Source of the DNA: Pectobacterium peruviense
GTDB taxonomy: Bacteria > Pseudomonadota > Gammaproteobacteria > Enterobacterales > Enterobacteriaceae
NCBI RefSeq assembly: GCF_002847345.1
Contig: NZ_LXFV01000015.1
Location: 62,001 to 126,000 of the forward strand
Reading direction: 5' to 3'
DNA: 64,000 nucleotides
This document shows, one piece after another, positions 31,095 to 41,338 of the stretch. The notes under the pieces were generated by a model. It did no database searches and had not been told where the DNA came from. It worked only from the letters and a program-made list of their open reading frames with translations. The translations under genes were made by a program, and so were the position numbers. Numbering within the stretch: the first letter of the stretch is position 1; every line of letters begins with the position of its first letter.

Positions 31095-32009
31095 TTAGCT
31101 TTCTTTCTTATTACACATCGGGAAACCCAGAGCCTCACGAGAGGCATAATAGGCTTCCGCAACCGCTTTGGTCAGGGTACGAATACGCAGAATGTAGCGC
31201 TGACGCTCGGTAACCGAGATCGCTTTACGCGCATCCAGCAGGTTAAAGCTGTGCGCCGCTTTCAAAATGCGTTCGTAAGCTGGTAAAGGCAGCGGTTTTT
31301 CCAGCGCCAGCAGATGCTGCGCTTCTTTCTCATATTGCTCGAAACAGCTGAACAGGAAGTCGACATCAGCGTGTTCAAAGTTGTAGGTCGATTGCTCGAC
31401 TTCATTTTGATGGAACACATCGCCGTAGGTGGTTTTACCTAACGGGCCATCGCTCCAGACCAGATCGTAAACGCTATCAACGCCCTGAATGTACATCGCC
31501 AGACGTTCCAGACCGTAGGTGATCTCACCGGTTACTGGTTTACATTCCAAACCGCCAACCTGCTGGAAGTAGGTAAACTGCGTGACTTCCATACCGTTCA
31601 ACCAGACTTCCCAACCCAGACCCCAAGCACCCAGCGTCGGGTTTTCCCAGTTGTCTTCCACGAAGCGGATATCGTGAATGGTCGGATCCAAACCCAGTTC
31701 TTTCAGAGAGCCGAGATACAGCTCCTGAATATTCTCCGGTGATGGCTTAATGACGACCTGAAACTGGTAATAGTGCTGTAAGCGGTTCGGATTTTCGCCG
31801 TAGCGTCCATCGGTCGGACGACGAGAAGGCTGCACATAGGCGGCGGCCATTGGCTCCGGCCCCAGTGCCCGCAGGCAGGTCATAGGATGTGAAGTGCCTG
31901 CGCCGACTTCCATGTCCAATGGTTGAACAATGGTGCAGCCCTGGCGAGCCCAGTAATCCTGTAACGTCAGGATCAGGCCCTGGAAGGTCTTGGTATCAAA
32001 CTTTTGCAT
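31095..32009 (-). CDS. glyQ: Glycine-tRNA ligase alpha subunit
   Basis: A 304-residue class II synthetase subunit (E. coli 303) that forms glycyl-adenylate. It begins [20 protein letters not shown]; motif patterns include ARQGC, GAGTSHP and [13 protein letters not shown]. The ATG at 32009 matches the homologue; the frame is open 39 codons further up without similarity to the family. It is the first gene of glyQS. The 126 bases to the upstream permease gene should hold its promoter. Confidence 0.97.
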   Translation of the reverse strand: MQKFDTKTFQGLILTLQDYWARQGCTIVQPLDMEVGAGTSHPMTCLRALGPEPMAAAYVQPSRRPTDGRYGENPNRLQHYYQFQVVIKPSPENIQELYLGSLKELGLDPTIHDIRFVEDNWENPTLGAWGLGWEVWLNGMEVTQFTYFQQVGGLECKPVTGEITYGLERLAMYIQGVDSVYDLVWSDGPLGKTTYGDVFHQNEVEQSTYNFEHADVDFLFSCFEQYEKEAQHLLALEKPLPLPAYERILKAAHSFNLLDARKAISVTERQRYILRIRTLTKAVAEAYYASREALGFPMCNKKES

Positions 32010-32135
32010 GTTGGATTCGCGCGCGATACAAGTGGATTTATAAGGAATGCGCCAGTATACCCTCTGACCGCAAGATATACAGCCAGAATGCGGTAACAAG
32101 TGCAAATCCCCGTCATCATCGTTCAAGTTCCGAGA

Positions 32136-32942
32136 TCAACTGGAAAAAACGGTCTGCAACATCTTCAAACTCAGTAGCAGTAACAATGCCGCAAAGGCCT
32201 TTTTCAGCGTCGCAACCGGCAAACGGTGCGCCAGACGAGCGCCGACAGGCGCAGTGAAGAAACTGACGGCAGAAATCAAGAGAACGGCGGGCAGAGAAAC
32301 ATAGCCGACGCTGTAATCAGGCAGCCCATTCGCCGACCAACCGTTGATCATGTAGCCCAGCGCACCGGAAAGGGCAATTGGTAGCCCGACCGCCGCCGAC
32401 GTACCGATTGCCTGCTGAATACGCACGTTGCACCACGTCAGGAACGGCACCGTGAGCGACCCACCACCGATGGCCACTAACGCCGAAATGCTGCCAATCA
32501 CCAGCCCTGCGAACGAAACGCCAGCCGTACCGGGCAACTGGCGCTGCGGTTTTGGCTTGATATTCAACACCATTTGCAGAGAAACGTAGGCCATAAAGCA
32601 GGAAAAAAAGATTGCCAGCGTCCGCGTCGGCAACAGCGTCGCCAGCCAGGTAGCGGCGAATGTCCCGATCAGGATGGCAGGCGTAATCCGCACCACCACA
32701 GGCCAGAGCACCGCCTGATGCTGATGGTGGGTGCGCAGGCTGGAAATTGCCGTGACAACAATCGCCGCCATTGACGTTCCCAACGCCAGATGCACCAGAT
32801 GGGTATTATCTACACCCTGTGCGGCAAACAGCGCCGTCAGCACTGGCACCATAATGCCGCCACCGCCGATGCCCAATAACCCCGCCATAAAACCCACTAC
32901 CGCACCTAATGCCAGATAGGCTGCTACCCACTCCACTGCCAT
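32136..32942 (-). CDS. TauE/SafE family permease (sulfite exporter type)
   Basis: A 268-residue membrane protein with about eight hydrophobic helices arranged as two repeats, each starting with the family glycine motif (FMAGLLGIGGGGIMVP near 18-33 and SISALVAIGGGSLTVP near 151-166). The family moves organosulfonates, sulfite or related anions, but few members are characterised and the substrate here is unknown. It is on the glyQS strand but the 126-bp gap makes co-transcription doubtful. The tag gene diverges 289 bp upstream; that gap shows no clear regulatory motif. Confidence 0.85.
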   Translation of the reverse strand: MAVEWVAAYLALGAVVGFMAGLLGIGGGGIMVPVLTALFAAQGVDNTHLVHLALGTSMAAIVVTAISSLRTHHQHQAVLWPVVVRITPAILIGTFAATWLATLLPTRTLAIFFSCFMAYVSLQMVLNIKPKPQRQLPGTAGVSFAGLVIGSISALVAIGGGSLTVPFLTWCNVRIQQAIGTSAAVGLPIALSGALGYMINGWSANGLPDYSVGYVSLPAVLLISAVSFFTAPVGARLAHRLPVATLKKAFAALLLLLSLKMLQTVFSS

Positions 32943-33231
32943 TCCCTGTTCCCCTGTTTATGCTTTTCTTATGATCAATGAACGCCTTGAGCTAATGAAC
33001 AGCCCTGAGCGAATAAAATAGCCCTGAGCTGTTGGCAAAGCATTATTCACGATTCCACGACGACTTTCCGCCTCATCCGCACACAACCTTTCATATCTGC
33101 GAGCACGCCCGCAAAACGCTGGTTGCATATACAGCACTATGAATGTCATGATCTCCCCACATTGCGGCAGACCGCATTACAATGAACTGTGCGTCCAACT
33201 ACCAACGGCACAACCGAATCAGGAGAAAGGA

Positions 33232-33795
33232 ATGCAACGCTGCGGCTGGGTTACACAAGACACCTTATATCAGGATTACCACGATAACGAGTGGGGTAAG
33301 CCCTGCACCGATAGCCAGAAGCTCTTTGAGCTACTGTGTCTGGAGGGCCAGCAGGCGGGTCTTTCCTGGATCACCGTACTGAAAAAACGCGAAAACTATC
33401 GCCGTTGCTTTCACCAGTTTAATCCTGAACAGGTGGCGAAAATGACGCAGGATGACGTAGATCGATTAGTGCAGGACAGCGGTATTATCCGCCACCGTGG
33501 GAAAATCGAGGCGATCATCACCAATGCAAAAGTGTGGGTGGAGATGGAAAGTCAGGGAGAGAGTTTCTCGCACTTCATTTGGTCTTTTGTCGAACACCAG
33601 CCACGTCTCAATCATCCCGCTTCGCTCGCAGACGTCCCAGCTAAAACTGACGTTTCAGATGCCATGTCCAAAGCCTTGAAGAAACGCGGCTTCAAATTTA
33701 TTGGTTCAACTATCTGTTATGCCTTCATGCAGGCAGGTGGATTGGTCAACGACCATGTCACCGACTGTTTTTGTCATCAGGAAAGCACCTCGTGA
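33232..33795 (+). CDS. tag: DNA-3-methyladenine glycosylase I
   Basis: A 187-residue base-excision enzyme, identical in length to E. coli Tag, removing 3-methyladenine from alkylated DNA. The zinc-snap residues are Cys4, His17, His175 and Cys179, and the catalytic Glu38 is in CLEGQQAGLSW. The ATG at 33232 follows AGGAGAAAGGA; the longer frame adds 31 unrelated residues. The stop overlaps the yiaC GTG (GTGA), so tag and yiaC are coupled as in E. coli. Confidence 0.96.
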   Translation: MQRCGWVTQDTLYQDYHDNEWGKPCTDSQKLFELLCLEGQQAGLSWITVLKKRENYRRCFHQFNPEQVAKMTQDDVDRLVQDSGIIRHRGKIEAIITNAKVWVEMESQGESFSHFIWSFVEHQPRLNHPASLADVPAKTDVSDAMSKALKKRGFKFIGSTICYAFMQAGGLVNDHVTDCFCHQESTS

Positions 33796-34235
33796 TCCGC
33801 CCTTACCGCGGCCTCGATCTCGAACCACTGATGCAGCTCTGGTTGAAGAGCACCATTCTGGCGCATCCCTTCATTCGTGAAGATTACTGGCGAGAAAGTG
33901 CCACCGCGGTACGTGAAATCTATATCCCCCAGTCTCAAACCTGGGTTTATGAAGAGCAAGGAAGCCTTATCGGCTTTATCAGCGTGCTGGAAGCGCGGTT
34001 TATCGGTGCGCTATTTGTGGAACAAGACTATTACGGCAAACAGATTGGCGCTGCGCTAATTCAGCATGTTCAGGCACAGTTCCCTTTACTCAGCCTGGAA
34101 GTGTATCAGCAGAATACGCGCGCCTGCCGGTTCTACCATAAGCAGGGTTTCATCATTGTTGAGGAGAACGTCAATCAGGATACGCAAGCGACTGCGCTGA
34201 TCATGCAGTGGGCAAAACGGGTGAGGGAGCAGTAA
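33792..34235 (+). CDS. yiaC: GNAT N-acetyltransferase YiaC
   Basis: A 147-residue GNAT protein starting with GTG at 33792, overlapping the tag stop. It matches E. coli YiaC (146 residues): LWLKSTILAHPFI, DYYGKQIGAALIQHV (acetyl-CoA pyrophosphate loop) and LEVYQQNTRACRFYHKQGF. In E. coli YiaC has been reported as a lysine acetyltransferase. The proposed start has no strong ribosome site, consistent with coupling to tag. An 8-bp hairpin (GAGGGAGC/GCTCCCTC, 34223-34248) spans its stop codon. Confidence 0.88.
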   Translation: MIRPYRGLDLEPLMQLWLKSTILAHPFIREDYWRESATAVREIYIPQSQTWVYEEQGSLIGFISVLEARFIGALFVEQDYYGKQIGAALIQHVQAQFPLLSLEVYQQNTRACRFYHKQGFIIVEENVNQDTQATALIMQWAKRVREQ

Positions 34236-34290
34236 ATCCCGCTCCCTCTGGTTCAATGGGTCATCTCTGAGCTATCGATTCAACCGGATA

Positions 34291-36252
34291 TCAGAACGTT
34301 GTCCAGTTATCGTTCCCGTTATCCCGCGACGCCAGCGTCGGCAGACGAGCCGTAGCCTTATTACCCGAATTTGGATTACTGGTATTCGAACCTTGCAGCC
34401 TTGCCAGCCCCGCAACATCCTTATCGGATATGCGGAAAACCGACATTAGTGTTGCCAACTTCGACGCTTGTTCTTGCAACGAGTTTGCCGCAGCCGAAGA
34501 TTCGCTCACCATTGAGGCATTCTGCTGGATAGTGGTATCCATTTCAGCCACCGCACTGCCAATTTGGGCAATACCACGACTCTGCTCATCCGATGCTGAG
34601 GAGATTTCCCCCATGATGTCATTCACACGACTCACGGAAGCGACAATGTCATCCATCGTCGTTCCCGCACGAGAAACCAACTCGGTCCCGGCATCCACAC
34701 GAGAAACCGATTCGGAGATCAGGGTTTCGATCTCTTTTGCGGCCTGTGAACTGCGCTGAGCAAGACTACGAACTTCACTGGCGACCACCGCAAATCCGCG
34801 CCCCTGCTCACCGGCTCGTGCCGCTTCCACGGCCGCATTCAATGCCAGAATATTGGTCTGGAAAGCGATGCTATTAATGACACTCGTGATATCAGAGATC
34901 TTCTTCGAACTCCCTGAAATATCGCTCATGGTATTAATCACGCGGTTAATAATATCTCCGCCGCGGTTGGCATTGGTTGAGGCTTCTCCGGCAATCTGGC
35001 TGGCATGTCGGGCATTCTCGGCGTTATTCTTCACGGTGGCCGTTAACTCTTCCATACTGGCCGCCGTTTCTACAATCGCCGCCGATTGCTGCTCGGTACG
35101 CGATGACAAATCATTATTGCCTGATGCAATGTCAGCAGACGCGCTCTCAACGCTGTACACGCTCTGACGAATATCCGTCATTAAATGACGTAATTTCTCC
35201 GTCATCACCATCATGGCCGCCGTTAATTGCCCCAGTTCATCATGCCGTTCCACCGTAACATTCGCAGAGAGATCGCCACCAGCGATCCGCTCCGCCAGCT
35301 TCAGGTTGGTGATAATCGGTCGGGTAATTTGTCGCGTGACAGACCATGCGATCAGTAGACCGAAGACAATGGCAATCGCCCCTAAAACCAGCGTTTGCAG
35401 TACAGAGCTATTGATAATGTCATCATTCTTCGCGCCGAGCTTTTGCAGAATACTGCCGATATCGCTCGTCATTTTGTCTCCGGTTGCCCGGAACTTCACA
35501 TCTGTGGTTTTTAACTGCCCCAGCCGCGCGTAATACTGTTCTGCCGTTTGATGATAATTTTCAAATGCTTGCCAAAACGAATCGACTACGCGACGGCGAT
35601 CGCTACTGACCGATGATGCCAGCGAATCATAGGATGTCTTCGATTCGGCATAGACCTGTTTCTGTGCATTAAACGCGGCTTCGCTATTCTCTCTTTGTAA
35701 GGTGTAGGTACTGTTGACCAGTTTCAGGAACAGCAGCGAGAGGGCTTCCTTCTGCATAGACAACGAATTTTCATCTGCGCCGACGGGGAGATTGGTCATA
35801 AATGCCGTTAATGCATCAGAGGCATTCATCTGGCTGATTTTCTTTGCCGTCTCGACCACCGCATTTGCGGCGGCTTTCATGCTATTCAGATCGGTATCAT
35901 AATTCGAAAAATCCTGATCAAGATTATTAAAATCAGAGAGATAAATCGATTCCCACGTTAGCGCTTTCGCTTTTTCTTTTTGCTGATTTGCCTGACTAAT
36001 GTAGGTATTAAGGTTCTTGATATTGTCATCCGCAAAGGTGAATGAATATTTCACTCTCGCCATTTTTGACTGATCGAGATAATGATTCATTTCATTCAAA
36101 ATCGTCGTTTTAACATACAAATCGTGAATGATGAAAAATCGTACCGCACCAACACCAGACGCGATCATTACCAACAACAGGACAATACCGAAACCGCCAT
36201 ACAGCTTATGAGAAACCTTGAGATTACTCATAATCCTGGTAAAAAAATGCAT
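34291..36252 (-). CDS. Methyl-accepting chemotaxis protein with CheR-tethering tail
   Basis: A 653-residue chemoreceptor. Membrane helices near 17-40 and 280-300 bracket an all-helical sensor of about 240-250 residues, again of the HBM size class. HAMP and the signalling domain with tip [20 protein letters not shown] follow. The C-terminus is NDNWTTF: NWTTF resembles the NWETF pentapeptide that binds CheR and CheB, after a flexible Asn/Gly/Ser-rich linker. The ATG at 36252 is preferred, just after GGGGGCGGA; a TTG at 36276 is weaker. A FliA promoter lies 70 bases upstream. Ligand unknown. The signalling domain is very close to that of the receptor at 21.3 kb, while the sensors differ. Confidence 0.93.
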   Translation of the reverse strand: MHFFTRIMSNLKVSHKLYGGFGIVLLLVMIASGVGAVRFFIIHDLYVKTTILNEMNHYLDQSKMARVKYSFTFADDNIKNLNTYISQANQQKEKAKALTWESIYLSDFNNLDQDFSNYDTDLNSMKAAANAVVETAKKISQMNASDALTAFMTNLPVGADENSLSMQKEALSLLFLKLVNSTYTLQRENSEAAFNAQKQVYAESKTSYDSLASSVSSDRRRVVDSFWQAFENYHQTAEQYYARLGQLKTTDVKFRATGDKMTSDIGSILQKLGAKNDDIINSSVLQTLVLGAIAIVFGLLIAWSVTRQITRPIITNLKLAERIAGGDLSANVTVERHDELGQLTAAMMVMTEKLRHLMTDIRQSVYSVESASADIASGNNDLSSRTEQQSAAIVETAASMEELTATVKNNAENARHASQIAGEASTNANRGGDIINRVINTMSDISGSSKKISDITSVINSIAFQTNILALNAAVEAARAGEQGRGFAVVASEVRSLAQRSSQAAKEIETLISESVSRVDAGTELVSRAGTTMDDIVASVSRVNDIMGEISSASDEQSRGIAQIGSAVAEMDTTIQQNASMVSESSAAANSLQEQASKLATLMSVFRISDKDVAGLARLQGSNTSNPNSGNKATARLPTLASRDNGNDNWTTF

Positions 36253-36320
36253 TTCCGCCCCCATTAACAATACCAATGTCTAAAACATCACCATGTCAAA
36301 AAACATCCCCGTAAATAACG

Positions 36321-36347
36321 TTATCGGTTTTTTGTAGTAATGCTTTA
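36321..36347 (-). promoter_or_regulatory. Sigma-28 (FliA) promoter of the second chemoreceptor
   Basis: On the minus strand TAAAGCAT, an 11-base spacer, then ACCGATAA: close to TAAAGTTT-N11-GCCGATAA with correct spacing. The rest of the gap to ghrB (36348-36604) shows no clear motif. Confidence 0.82.
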
Positions 36348-36604
36348 TCAAGAAATGAGTGATAAAAATCACAAAGGAAATATTTTAATCAAACCATCAT
36401 AAAGGAACATCATGCAGGCCATCTGCACGCGGCAGTGAAGCGTCTGTATGCGATCGTTCATCACATCAATCGTGCAAATTCCCCATTAATCGTGATTAAC
36501 CTTGGGCAGATGCGGGGGCGGTATCGCTTGCAGTCTCTCGCCAGCTACGCGATTATTCGATGAGCTATTTCTACGTTAACTTCCTTAATCTGCTGGAGTT
36601 TGTG

Positions 36605-37567
36605 ATGAAACCTAGCGTTATCCTGTATAAAAAAGTGGCTGACGACCTACGCGCTCGTTTAGACCAACACTTCACCGTCACTGAACTTGACGCCTTTCCT
36701 GCCCTCGACCATCCCGCTTTGGCAACGGCCGAAGGCATCATTGGTTCCGGCGGCAAAGTCGATAAAGACTTCCTGCAACACGCACCGCGTTTACGCGCGG
36801 CTTCTACCATTTCTGTCGGTTATGACACCTTTAACGTCGACGCGCTGAATGAAAAAGGGGTGATTCTCATGCATACCCCGACCGTGCTAACGGAAACGGT
36901 GGCGGATACCGTTCTGGCACTGATGCTCGCCAGTGCGCGTCGGGTCGTGGAAGTAGCTGAACGGGTCAAAGCTGGCGAATGGAAAGGTGGTGTTGGCAGC
37001 GACTGGTTTGGCACCGACGTTCACCATAAAACCATCGGTATTCTGGGGATGGGACGCATCGGTCTGGCCGTCGCACAGCGCGCTCACTTTGGTTTCAGCA
37101 TGCCGGTACTGTACAACGCACGCCGCCATCACGCCGAAGCGGAAGAACGCTTTAATGCCCGCCATTGCGATCTCGATACGCTATTGGCCGAATCTGATTT
37201 CCTCTGTATCACACTGCCGCTGACGGCGGAAACTCACCATCTCATTGGCCGCGAACAACTGGCAAAAATGAAGCCCAGCGCTATTTTGATCAATATCGGT
37301 CGTGGTGCCGTTGTGGATGAAGACGCGTTAACGGAAGCATTGGTGAAAGGGACAATTCAGGGCGCAGGGCTGGATGTTTTTGTCCAAGAACCGTTACCTG
37401 TCGATTCTCCACTGCTGGATTTACCCAACGTCGTGGCGCTGCCGCATATCGGTTCCGCGACGCACGAAACACGCTACGATATGGCCGCCTGTGCCGTCGA
37501 TAATCTGATTGCCGCCCTGAGCGGTCAGATAAAAGAAAACTGCGTGAATCCGCAGGTTTTGAAATAA
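36605..37567 (+). CDS. ghrB: Glyoxylate/hydroxypyruvate (2-ketogluconate) reductase GhrB
   Basis: A 320-residue D-2-hydroxyacid dehydrogenase (E. coli GhrB 324). It reduces glyoxylate, hydroxypyruvate and 2-keto-gluconate with NADPH. It begins [15 protein letters not shown]; the nucleotide-binding turn is [16 protein letters not shown], the substrate Arg is in [11 protein letters not shown], and the catalytic His is in [12 protein letters not shown]. The ATG at 36605 follows TGGAG; the frame is open 15 codons further. It appears monocistronic. A GC-rich hairpin follows the stop. Confidence 0.94.
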   Translation: MKPSVILYKKVADDLRARLDQHFTVTELDAFPALDHPALATAEGIIGSGGKVDKDFLQHAPRLRAASTISVGYDTFNVDALNEKGVILMHTPTVLTETVADTVLALMLASARRVVEVAERVKAGEWKGGVGSDWFGTDVHHKTIGILGMGRIGLAVAQRAHFGFSMPVLYNARRHHAEAEERFNARHCDLDTLLAESDFLCITLPLTAETHHLIGREQLAKMKPSAILINIGRGAVVDEDALTEALVKGTIQGAGLDVFVQEPLPVDSPLLDLPNVVALPHIGSATHETRYDMAACAVDNLIAALSGQIKENCVNPQVLK

Positions 37568-37582
37568 CTCTCAGTCGACCTT

Positions 37583-37610
37583 AGCGCTGCGACGATTTTT
37601 TCGCAGCGCT
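37583..37610. terminator. Hairpin after ghrB
   Basis: A perfect 10-bp stem AGCGCTGCGA/TCGCAGCGCT with an 8-base T-rich loop, 16 bases past the ghrB stop. No T run follows the stem. From 37611 to 37872, before the ABC operon, no clear operator was recognised. Confidence 0.5.
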
Positions 37611-37872
37611 ACTATCTCCCACTTAATACCCCCATCATCACACGCGAAATGCGGTTATTTTCCGCTAAAAATCACGCTTTTCCCTACCTAAAAACTGGAT
37701 AACCAATGCCAGTATTGTTCTTTGCTGTTTCCTACCGCCTATGGAAGTATCGCCTGTAACGAGCGGTTAACGTTTCCTGCTTTATTCCCCCGCTTCAGGA
37801 CGTAATCGATCCGAACATTCACCTGATAAACCAATAATTTAATAAAAATCATCACATGTAGGGACAATCATC

Positions 37873-39510
37873 GTGGCAACTTTTTTGCATCCTCATCAGA
37901 AACTCACTCTTTTTACCTCGCTGCTCCTTCTGGGCGGTGCGGTGAACGTACACGCTGCGAACGACGCACCGAAAATCGGCGGTACGCTGGTTTATCTGGA
38001 ACAGCAACCACACACCAATCTCTATACGCCAGCGGGCGGTTTTTATCCGAACGGCGGCATTCTCAACCAGATTACCGATAAACTGACGTACCAGAACCCA
38101 GAAACGCTGGAGATCGAACCGTGGGTTGCAGAATCCTGGAGCATCAACGCGGACAACACCGAATACACGTTCAAGATCCGCCCCGGCGTCAGCTTCTCTG
38201 ACGGCACTCCGCTGGATGCCAACGCGGTAGCGAAAAACGTCGATACCTATGGTTTAGGGAACACCGCGCTCAACCAGCCAGTTTCCGAAGTCATCAACAA
38301 TTACCTGCGCAGTGAAGTTATCGATCCGTTGACGGTGAAATTTTATTTCAAGAAGCCTTCGCCGGGTTTCTTGCAAGGCACTTCGGCGATCGGTTCTGGT
38401 TTAGTTTCTCTCAGTACGCTTGAGCGCAATTTCAATCAGTTAGGCAATGCCAAAAACATTATTGGCTCCGGCCCGTTCGTGGTGAGCAGCGAGAAGCTGG
38501 GACGTGAACTGAAGCTGACTGCACGTAAGGATTACGACTGGGCTCCGGTTAAATCAAAGCACCAAGGGCGCGCCTATCTGGACGGCATTACCTATCTGGT
38601 CACCCCGGAAGACAGCGTGCGTATCGGCGCATTGGTCTCTGGTCAGGCTGACTTCATTCGTCAGATTCAAGCCTATGATGAAAAGCGGGTACAAAGTCAG
38701 GGCTTCAACCTTTATGCACCGCCTACGCGCGGCGTCAATAACAGCGTAGTTTTCCGCCCGGATAACCCGCTGGTAGCCGATATCCGAGTACGTAAGGCGC
38801 TGCTGCACGCCACCAACACCAAAGAGATCATTGATACGCTGTTCTCTGACAACTACCCACAGGCCAGGTCACCGCTGGCCAAAACCGCCGCAGGCTATGT
38901 CGATCTCTCCAGCAAGCTGACGTTCGATCCCGTTCAGGCCAACAAACTGTTAGATGAAGCAGGCTGGAAAACCGGTCCCCAAGGATTACGTCAGAAAGAC
39001 GGCAAAACGCTGGAACTGACCGCCTATGAATCTCTGCCGCAGCCGCAGAACAAAGAAACCCTGCAACTGGTTTCTCAACAGTGGGCAAAAGTCGGCGTGA
39101 AGCTGAATGTGTTAGCGGGCGATGCAGGCAGTAAAACCGTGGATAGCCTCGACCCGCTGAAAACCGGCGTGGCACCCGCGATGGTCGGCCGCGCCGACCC
39201 GGATGTGCTGAAAAGCCAGTATTACCCGACGGTACGTAACGTCCTGCTGCAAAAAGGTGGTTCCAGCGACAAGGTGAAGGACTTTGTTGACCCGCATCTG
39301 AATACGCTGCTGGATGGCATCGCCGCAGAAACTGACCGCAGCAAGCGGCTGACGCTGGTGGGAGAAGTGCAGGGCTACCTGATCGATCAGGCCTACGTCG
39401 TTCCCATTTTTGAAGAACCGCAGGTATTTGCAGGCGCCCCCACCACAAAAGGCATCGCGTTTGAAGCCGTAGGTCGCCCCAGCTTTTACAACACCTGGCT
39501 AGATAAGTAA
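37873..39510 (+). CDS. Peptide/opine-type ABC transporter substrate-binding protein
   Basis: A 545-residue periplasmic binding protein of the SBP_bac_5 (DppA/OppA) family, first gene of a six-gene operon. A Sec signal covers residues 1-29 (LTLFTSLLLLGGAVNVHAA|NDAP). Family landmarks are GGTLVYLEQQP, WVAESWSINADNTEYTFKIRPGVSFSDGTPL and the C-terminal VPIFEEPQVF. It starts with GTG, preceded by AGGGAC. I recall a named subfamily (KPN_01854 type) linked to the flavin monooxygenase and CMD genes found here; that association is from memory. Ligand unknown, possibly a sulfur or nitrogen compound degraded by the operon's oxygenase. Confidence 0.88.
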   Translation: MATFLHPHQKLTLFTSLLLLGGAVNVHAANDAPKIGGTLVYLEQQPHTNLYTPAGGFYPNGGILNQITDKLTYQNPETLEIEPWVAESWSINADNTEYTFKIRPGVSFSDGTPLDANAVAKNVDTYGLGNTALNQPVSEVINNYLRSEVIDPLTVKFYFKKPSPGFLQGTSAIGSGLVSLSTLERNFNQLGNAKNIIGSGPFVVSSEKLGRELKLTARKDYDWAPVKSKHQGRAYLDGITYLVTPEDSVRIGALVSGQADFIRQIQAYDEKRVQSQGFNLYAPPTRGVNNSVVFRPDNPLVADIRVRKALLHATNTKEIIDTLFSDNYPQARSPLAKTAAGYVDLSSKLTFDPVQANKLLDEAGWKTGPQGLRQKDGKTLELTAYESLPQPQNKETLQLVSQQWAKVGVKLNVLAGDAGSKTVDSLDPLKTGVAPAMVGRADPDVLKSQYYPTVRNVLLQKGGSSDKVKDFVDPHLNTLLDGIAAETDRSKRLTLVGEVQGYLIDQAYVVPIFEEPQVFAGAPTTKGIAFEAVGRPSFYNTWLDK

Positions 39511-39536
39511 CACAGAAGAAGAGGGAGGAGATCATC

Positions 39537-40481
39537 ATGAACCGCTATCTGGCACTGCGCATCGGTCAGGCACTGCTCGTGCTGTGGGCGGCATTCACCC
39601 TGTCTTTTATCCTGCTTCAGGCGATGCCGGGTGATGCCGTACTGATCAAGTTTCAAAACCCAGAGCTCGGCCTAAGCGCCGAGCAGATCGCGCAGTTGCG
39701 TTTGTCCTACGGTGCCGATACGCCAGTACTCACGCAATATTTTCATGCAATAGCACAGATACTGCGTGGCGATCTTGGCCTGTCTATTCAGGCTGGTGTG
39801 CCAGTCAGCGAGCTTATCGCCGCGAATCTGCCACCCACATTACTGCTCTCCGTGCTGGGTTTCATCGCCGCCGGGCTGTTGGCGTTCGCCCTTGCATTCT
39901 TATCGACGCTAACGCCGTTTCAGTGGCTGCGAACCGCACTGCAATCACTGCCGTCGCTGTTTATTTCCGTGCCAACATTCTGGCTCGGCATCGTGCTGAT
40001 TCAGATCTTCTCTTTCCGTCTGGGCCTGATTCCGGTGATTAACCCCGGAGAATGGGAAGGACTGATTTTGCCCGTTCTCACGCTGGCGCTACCAATCTCT
40101 GCCCCGTTGGCTCAGGTGCTGATGCGCAGCATCGATCAGGTGCAAACCCAGCCGTTTGTTGCCGTCGCCCGCGCGAAAGGGGCCAGCCGCAGCGGCGTGC
40201 TCTGGCGGCATATCGCCCGTAACGCCATGCTACCCACGCTGACCATCGCCGGTTTACTGTTGGGCGAACTGATTGCGGGCGCGCTGATTACGGAAACCGT
40301 CTTTGGCCGTAACGGGCTCGGACAGTTAACGCAGGAAGCGGTGAATTATCAGGACAGCAGCGTGTTACAGGCCATCGTGCTGATTTCCGCCGCCGCCTTT
40401 GTTGTCGTCAATCTGGCCGTCGACCTGCTTTATCCACTTCTCGATCCGCGCCTGAAAAGAACGCCAGGAGCCACGCTATGA
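39537..40481 (+). CDS. ABC transporter permease (DppB type)
   Basis: A 314-residue inner-membrane permease with six hydrophobic segments and the BPD_transp_1 EAA loop (VAVARAKGASRSGVLWRHIARNAMLP, about 205-230). The N-terminal RIGQALLVLWAAFTLSFILLQ is the usual DppB opening. GGAGGAG precedes the ATG. It starts 26 bases after the binding protein and overlaps the next permease by four bases. It pairs with that permease to form the channel of the importer. Confidence 0.92.
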   Translation: MNRYLALRIGQALLVLWAAFTLSFILLQAMPGDAVLIKFQNPELGLSAEQIAQLRLSYGADTPVLTQYFHAIAQILRGDLGLSIQAGVPVSELIAANLPPTLLLSVLGFIAAGLLAFALAFLSTLTPFQWLRTALQSLPSLFISVPTFWLGIVLIQIFSFRLGLIPVINPGEWEGLILPVLTLALPISAPLAQVLMRSIDQVQTQPFVAVARAKGASRSGVLWRHIARNAMLPTLTIAGLLLGELIAGALITETVFGRNGLGQLTQEAVNYQDSSVLQAIVLISAAAFVVVNLAVDLLYPLLDPRLKRTPGATL

Positions 40482-41338
40482 CTACCGTTCCACTGGAAAA
40501 AGTCACCTTTCCTCTTCTGCGCAAGCGGCTGTTTATACGTCGCTATGCCTTTCAGCCGGGACTGCTGCTAGCCTGGCTGGTCATACTGACTGTCGCGCTT
40601 TGGGCGCTGTTTCCCGGTTGGTTTACCAGCTATAACCCGACGGAAGGCATCGCAGGCGCACAGCGGCTGGCACCCGACGCAGCATACTGGCTCGGCACCG
40701 ATCAGTTAGGGCGCGATCTCTATGCGCGTATCGTTTACGGCGCGGTGCATTCGCTGTCTGGCGCATTTATCGCCGTCGGGCTAGGTTTGGTGCTCGGCAG
40801 CCTATTCGGTCTCTTGGCTGGTGCGATTGGCGGCTGGTTGGATAGCGTCGTCATGCGCAGCATCGATGTCTTGTTGGCAATCCCCGGTCTGCTGCTGGCG
40901 CTGAGCGTCATCATCCTGCTGGGCTTCGGCACGGTCAACGCCGCGATTGCCGTGGGCGTCACCTCCGTCGCAAGCTTTACCCGACTGGTGCGTTCAGAGG
41001 TATTGCGCGTACGCCACAGCGACTATGTCGAAGCCGCCTATGGCAGCGGCGGCACCTTTTTCAGCGTGCTGTGGCGGCACATTTTGCCAAATTCATTAAC
41101 TACCGTTTTCGCCTTCGCTGCCCTGCAATTCGGCAGCGCGATTCTGGCTATCTCCACGCTCAGCTTCCTCGGCTACGGCGCACCGCCACCGACGCCAGAA
41201 TGGGGGCTGCTCATCGCCGAAGGCCGCAACTACATCGCAACCGCGTGGTGGCTAACCACCTTCCCCGGCCTGATTGTCGTACTCGTTGTGCTGTCCGCTA
41301 ACCGCATCAGCCAGTCGATCAGGAGGACAGAACGATGA
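40478..41338 (+). CDS. ABC transporter permease (DppC type)
   Basis: A 286-residue permease with six segments, the second half of the heterodimeric channel. The DppC landmarks are LGTDQLGRDLYARIVYGA near residue 70 and the EAA loop YVEAAYGSGGTFFSVLWRHILPN. Start and stop both overlap the neighbouring genes by four bases (ATGA), so translation of the operon is tightly coupled. Confidence 0.92.
   Translation: MTTVPLEKVTFPLLRKRLFIRRYAFQPGLLLAWLVILTVALWALFPGWFTSYNPTEGIAGAQRLAPDAAYWLGTDQLGRDLYARIVYGAVHSLSGAFIAVGLGLVLGSLFGLLAGAIGGWLDSVVMRSIDVLLAIPGLLLALSVIILLGFGTVNAAIAVGVTSVASFTRLVRSEVLRVRHSDYVEAAYGSGGTFFSVLWRHILPNSLTTVFAFAALQFGSAILAISTLSFLGYGAPPPTPEWGLLIAEGRNYIATAWWLTTFPGLIVVLVVLSANRISQSIRRTER

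Noticed and set aside
36400-36445. Short leader peptide (AAAGGA then an eight-codon frame) between the chemoreceptor and ghrB
   Set aside because: Too short to support, with no terminator or codon bias to suggest attenuation.
38828-39538. 236-codon minus-strand frame opposite the binding-protein gene
   Set aside because: Arg- and Ser-rich shadow translation; the plus-strand gene has a signal peptide and family motifs.
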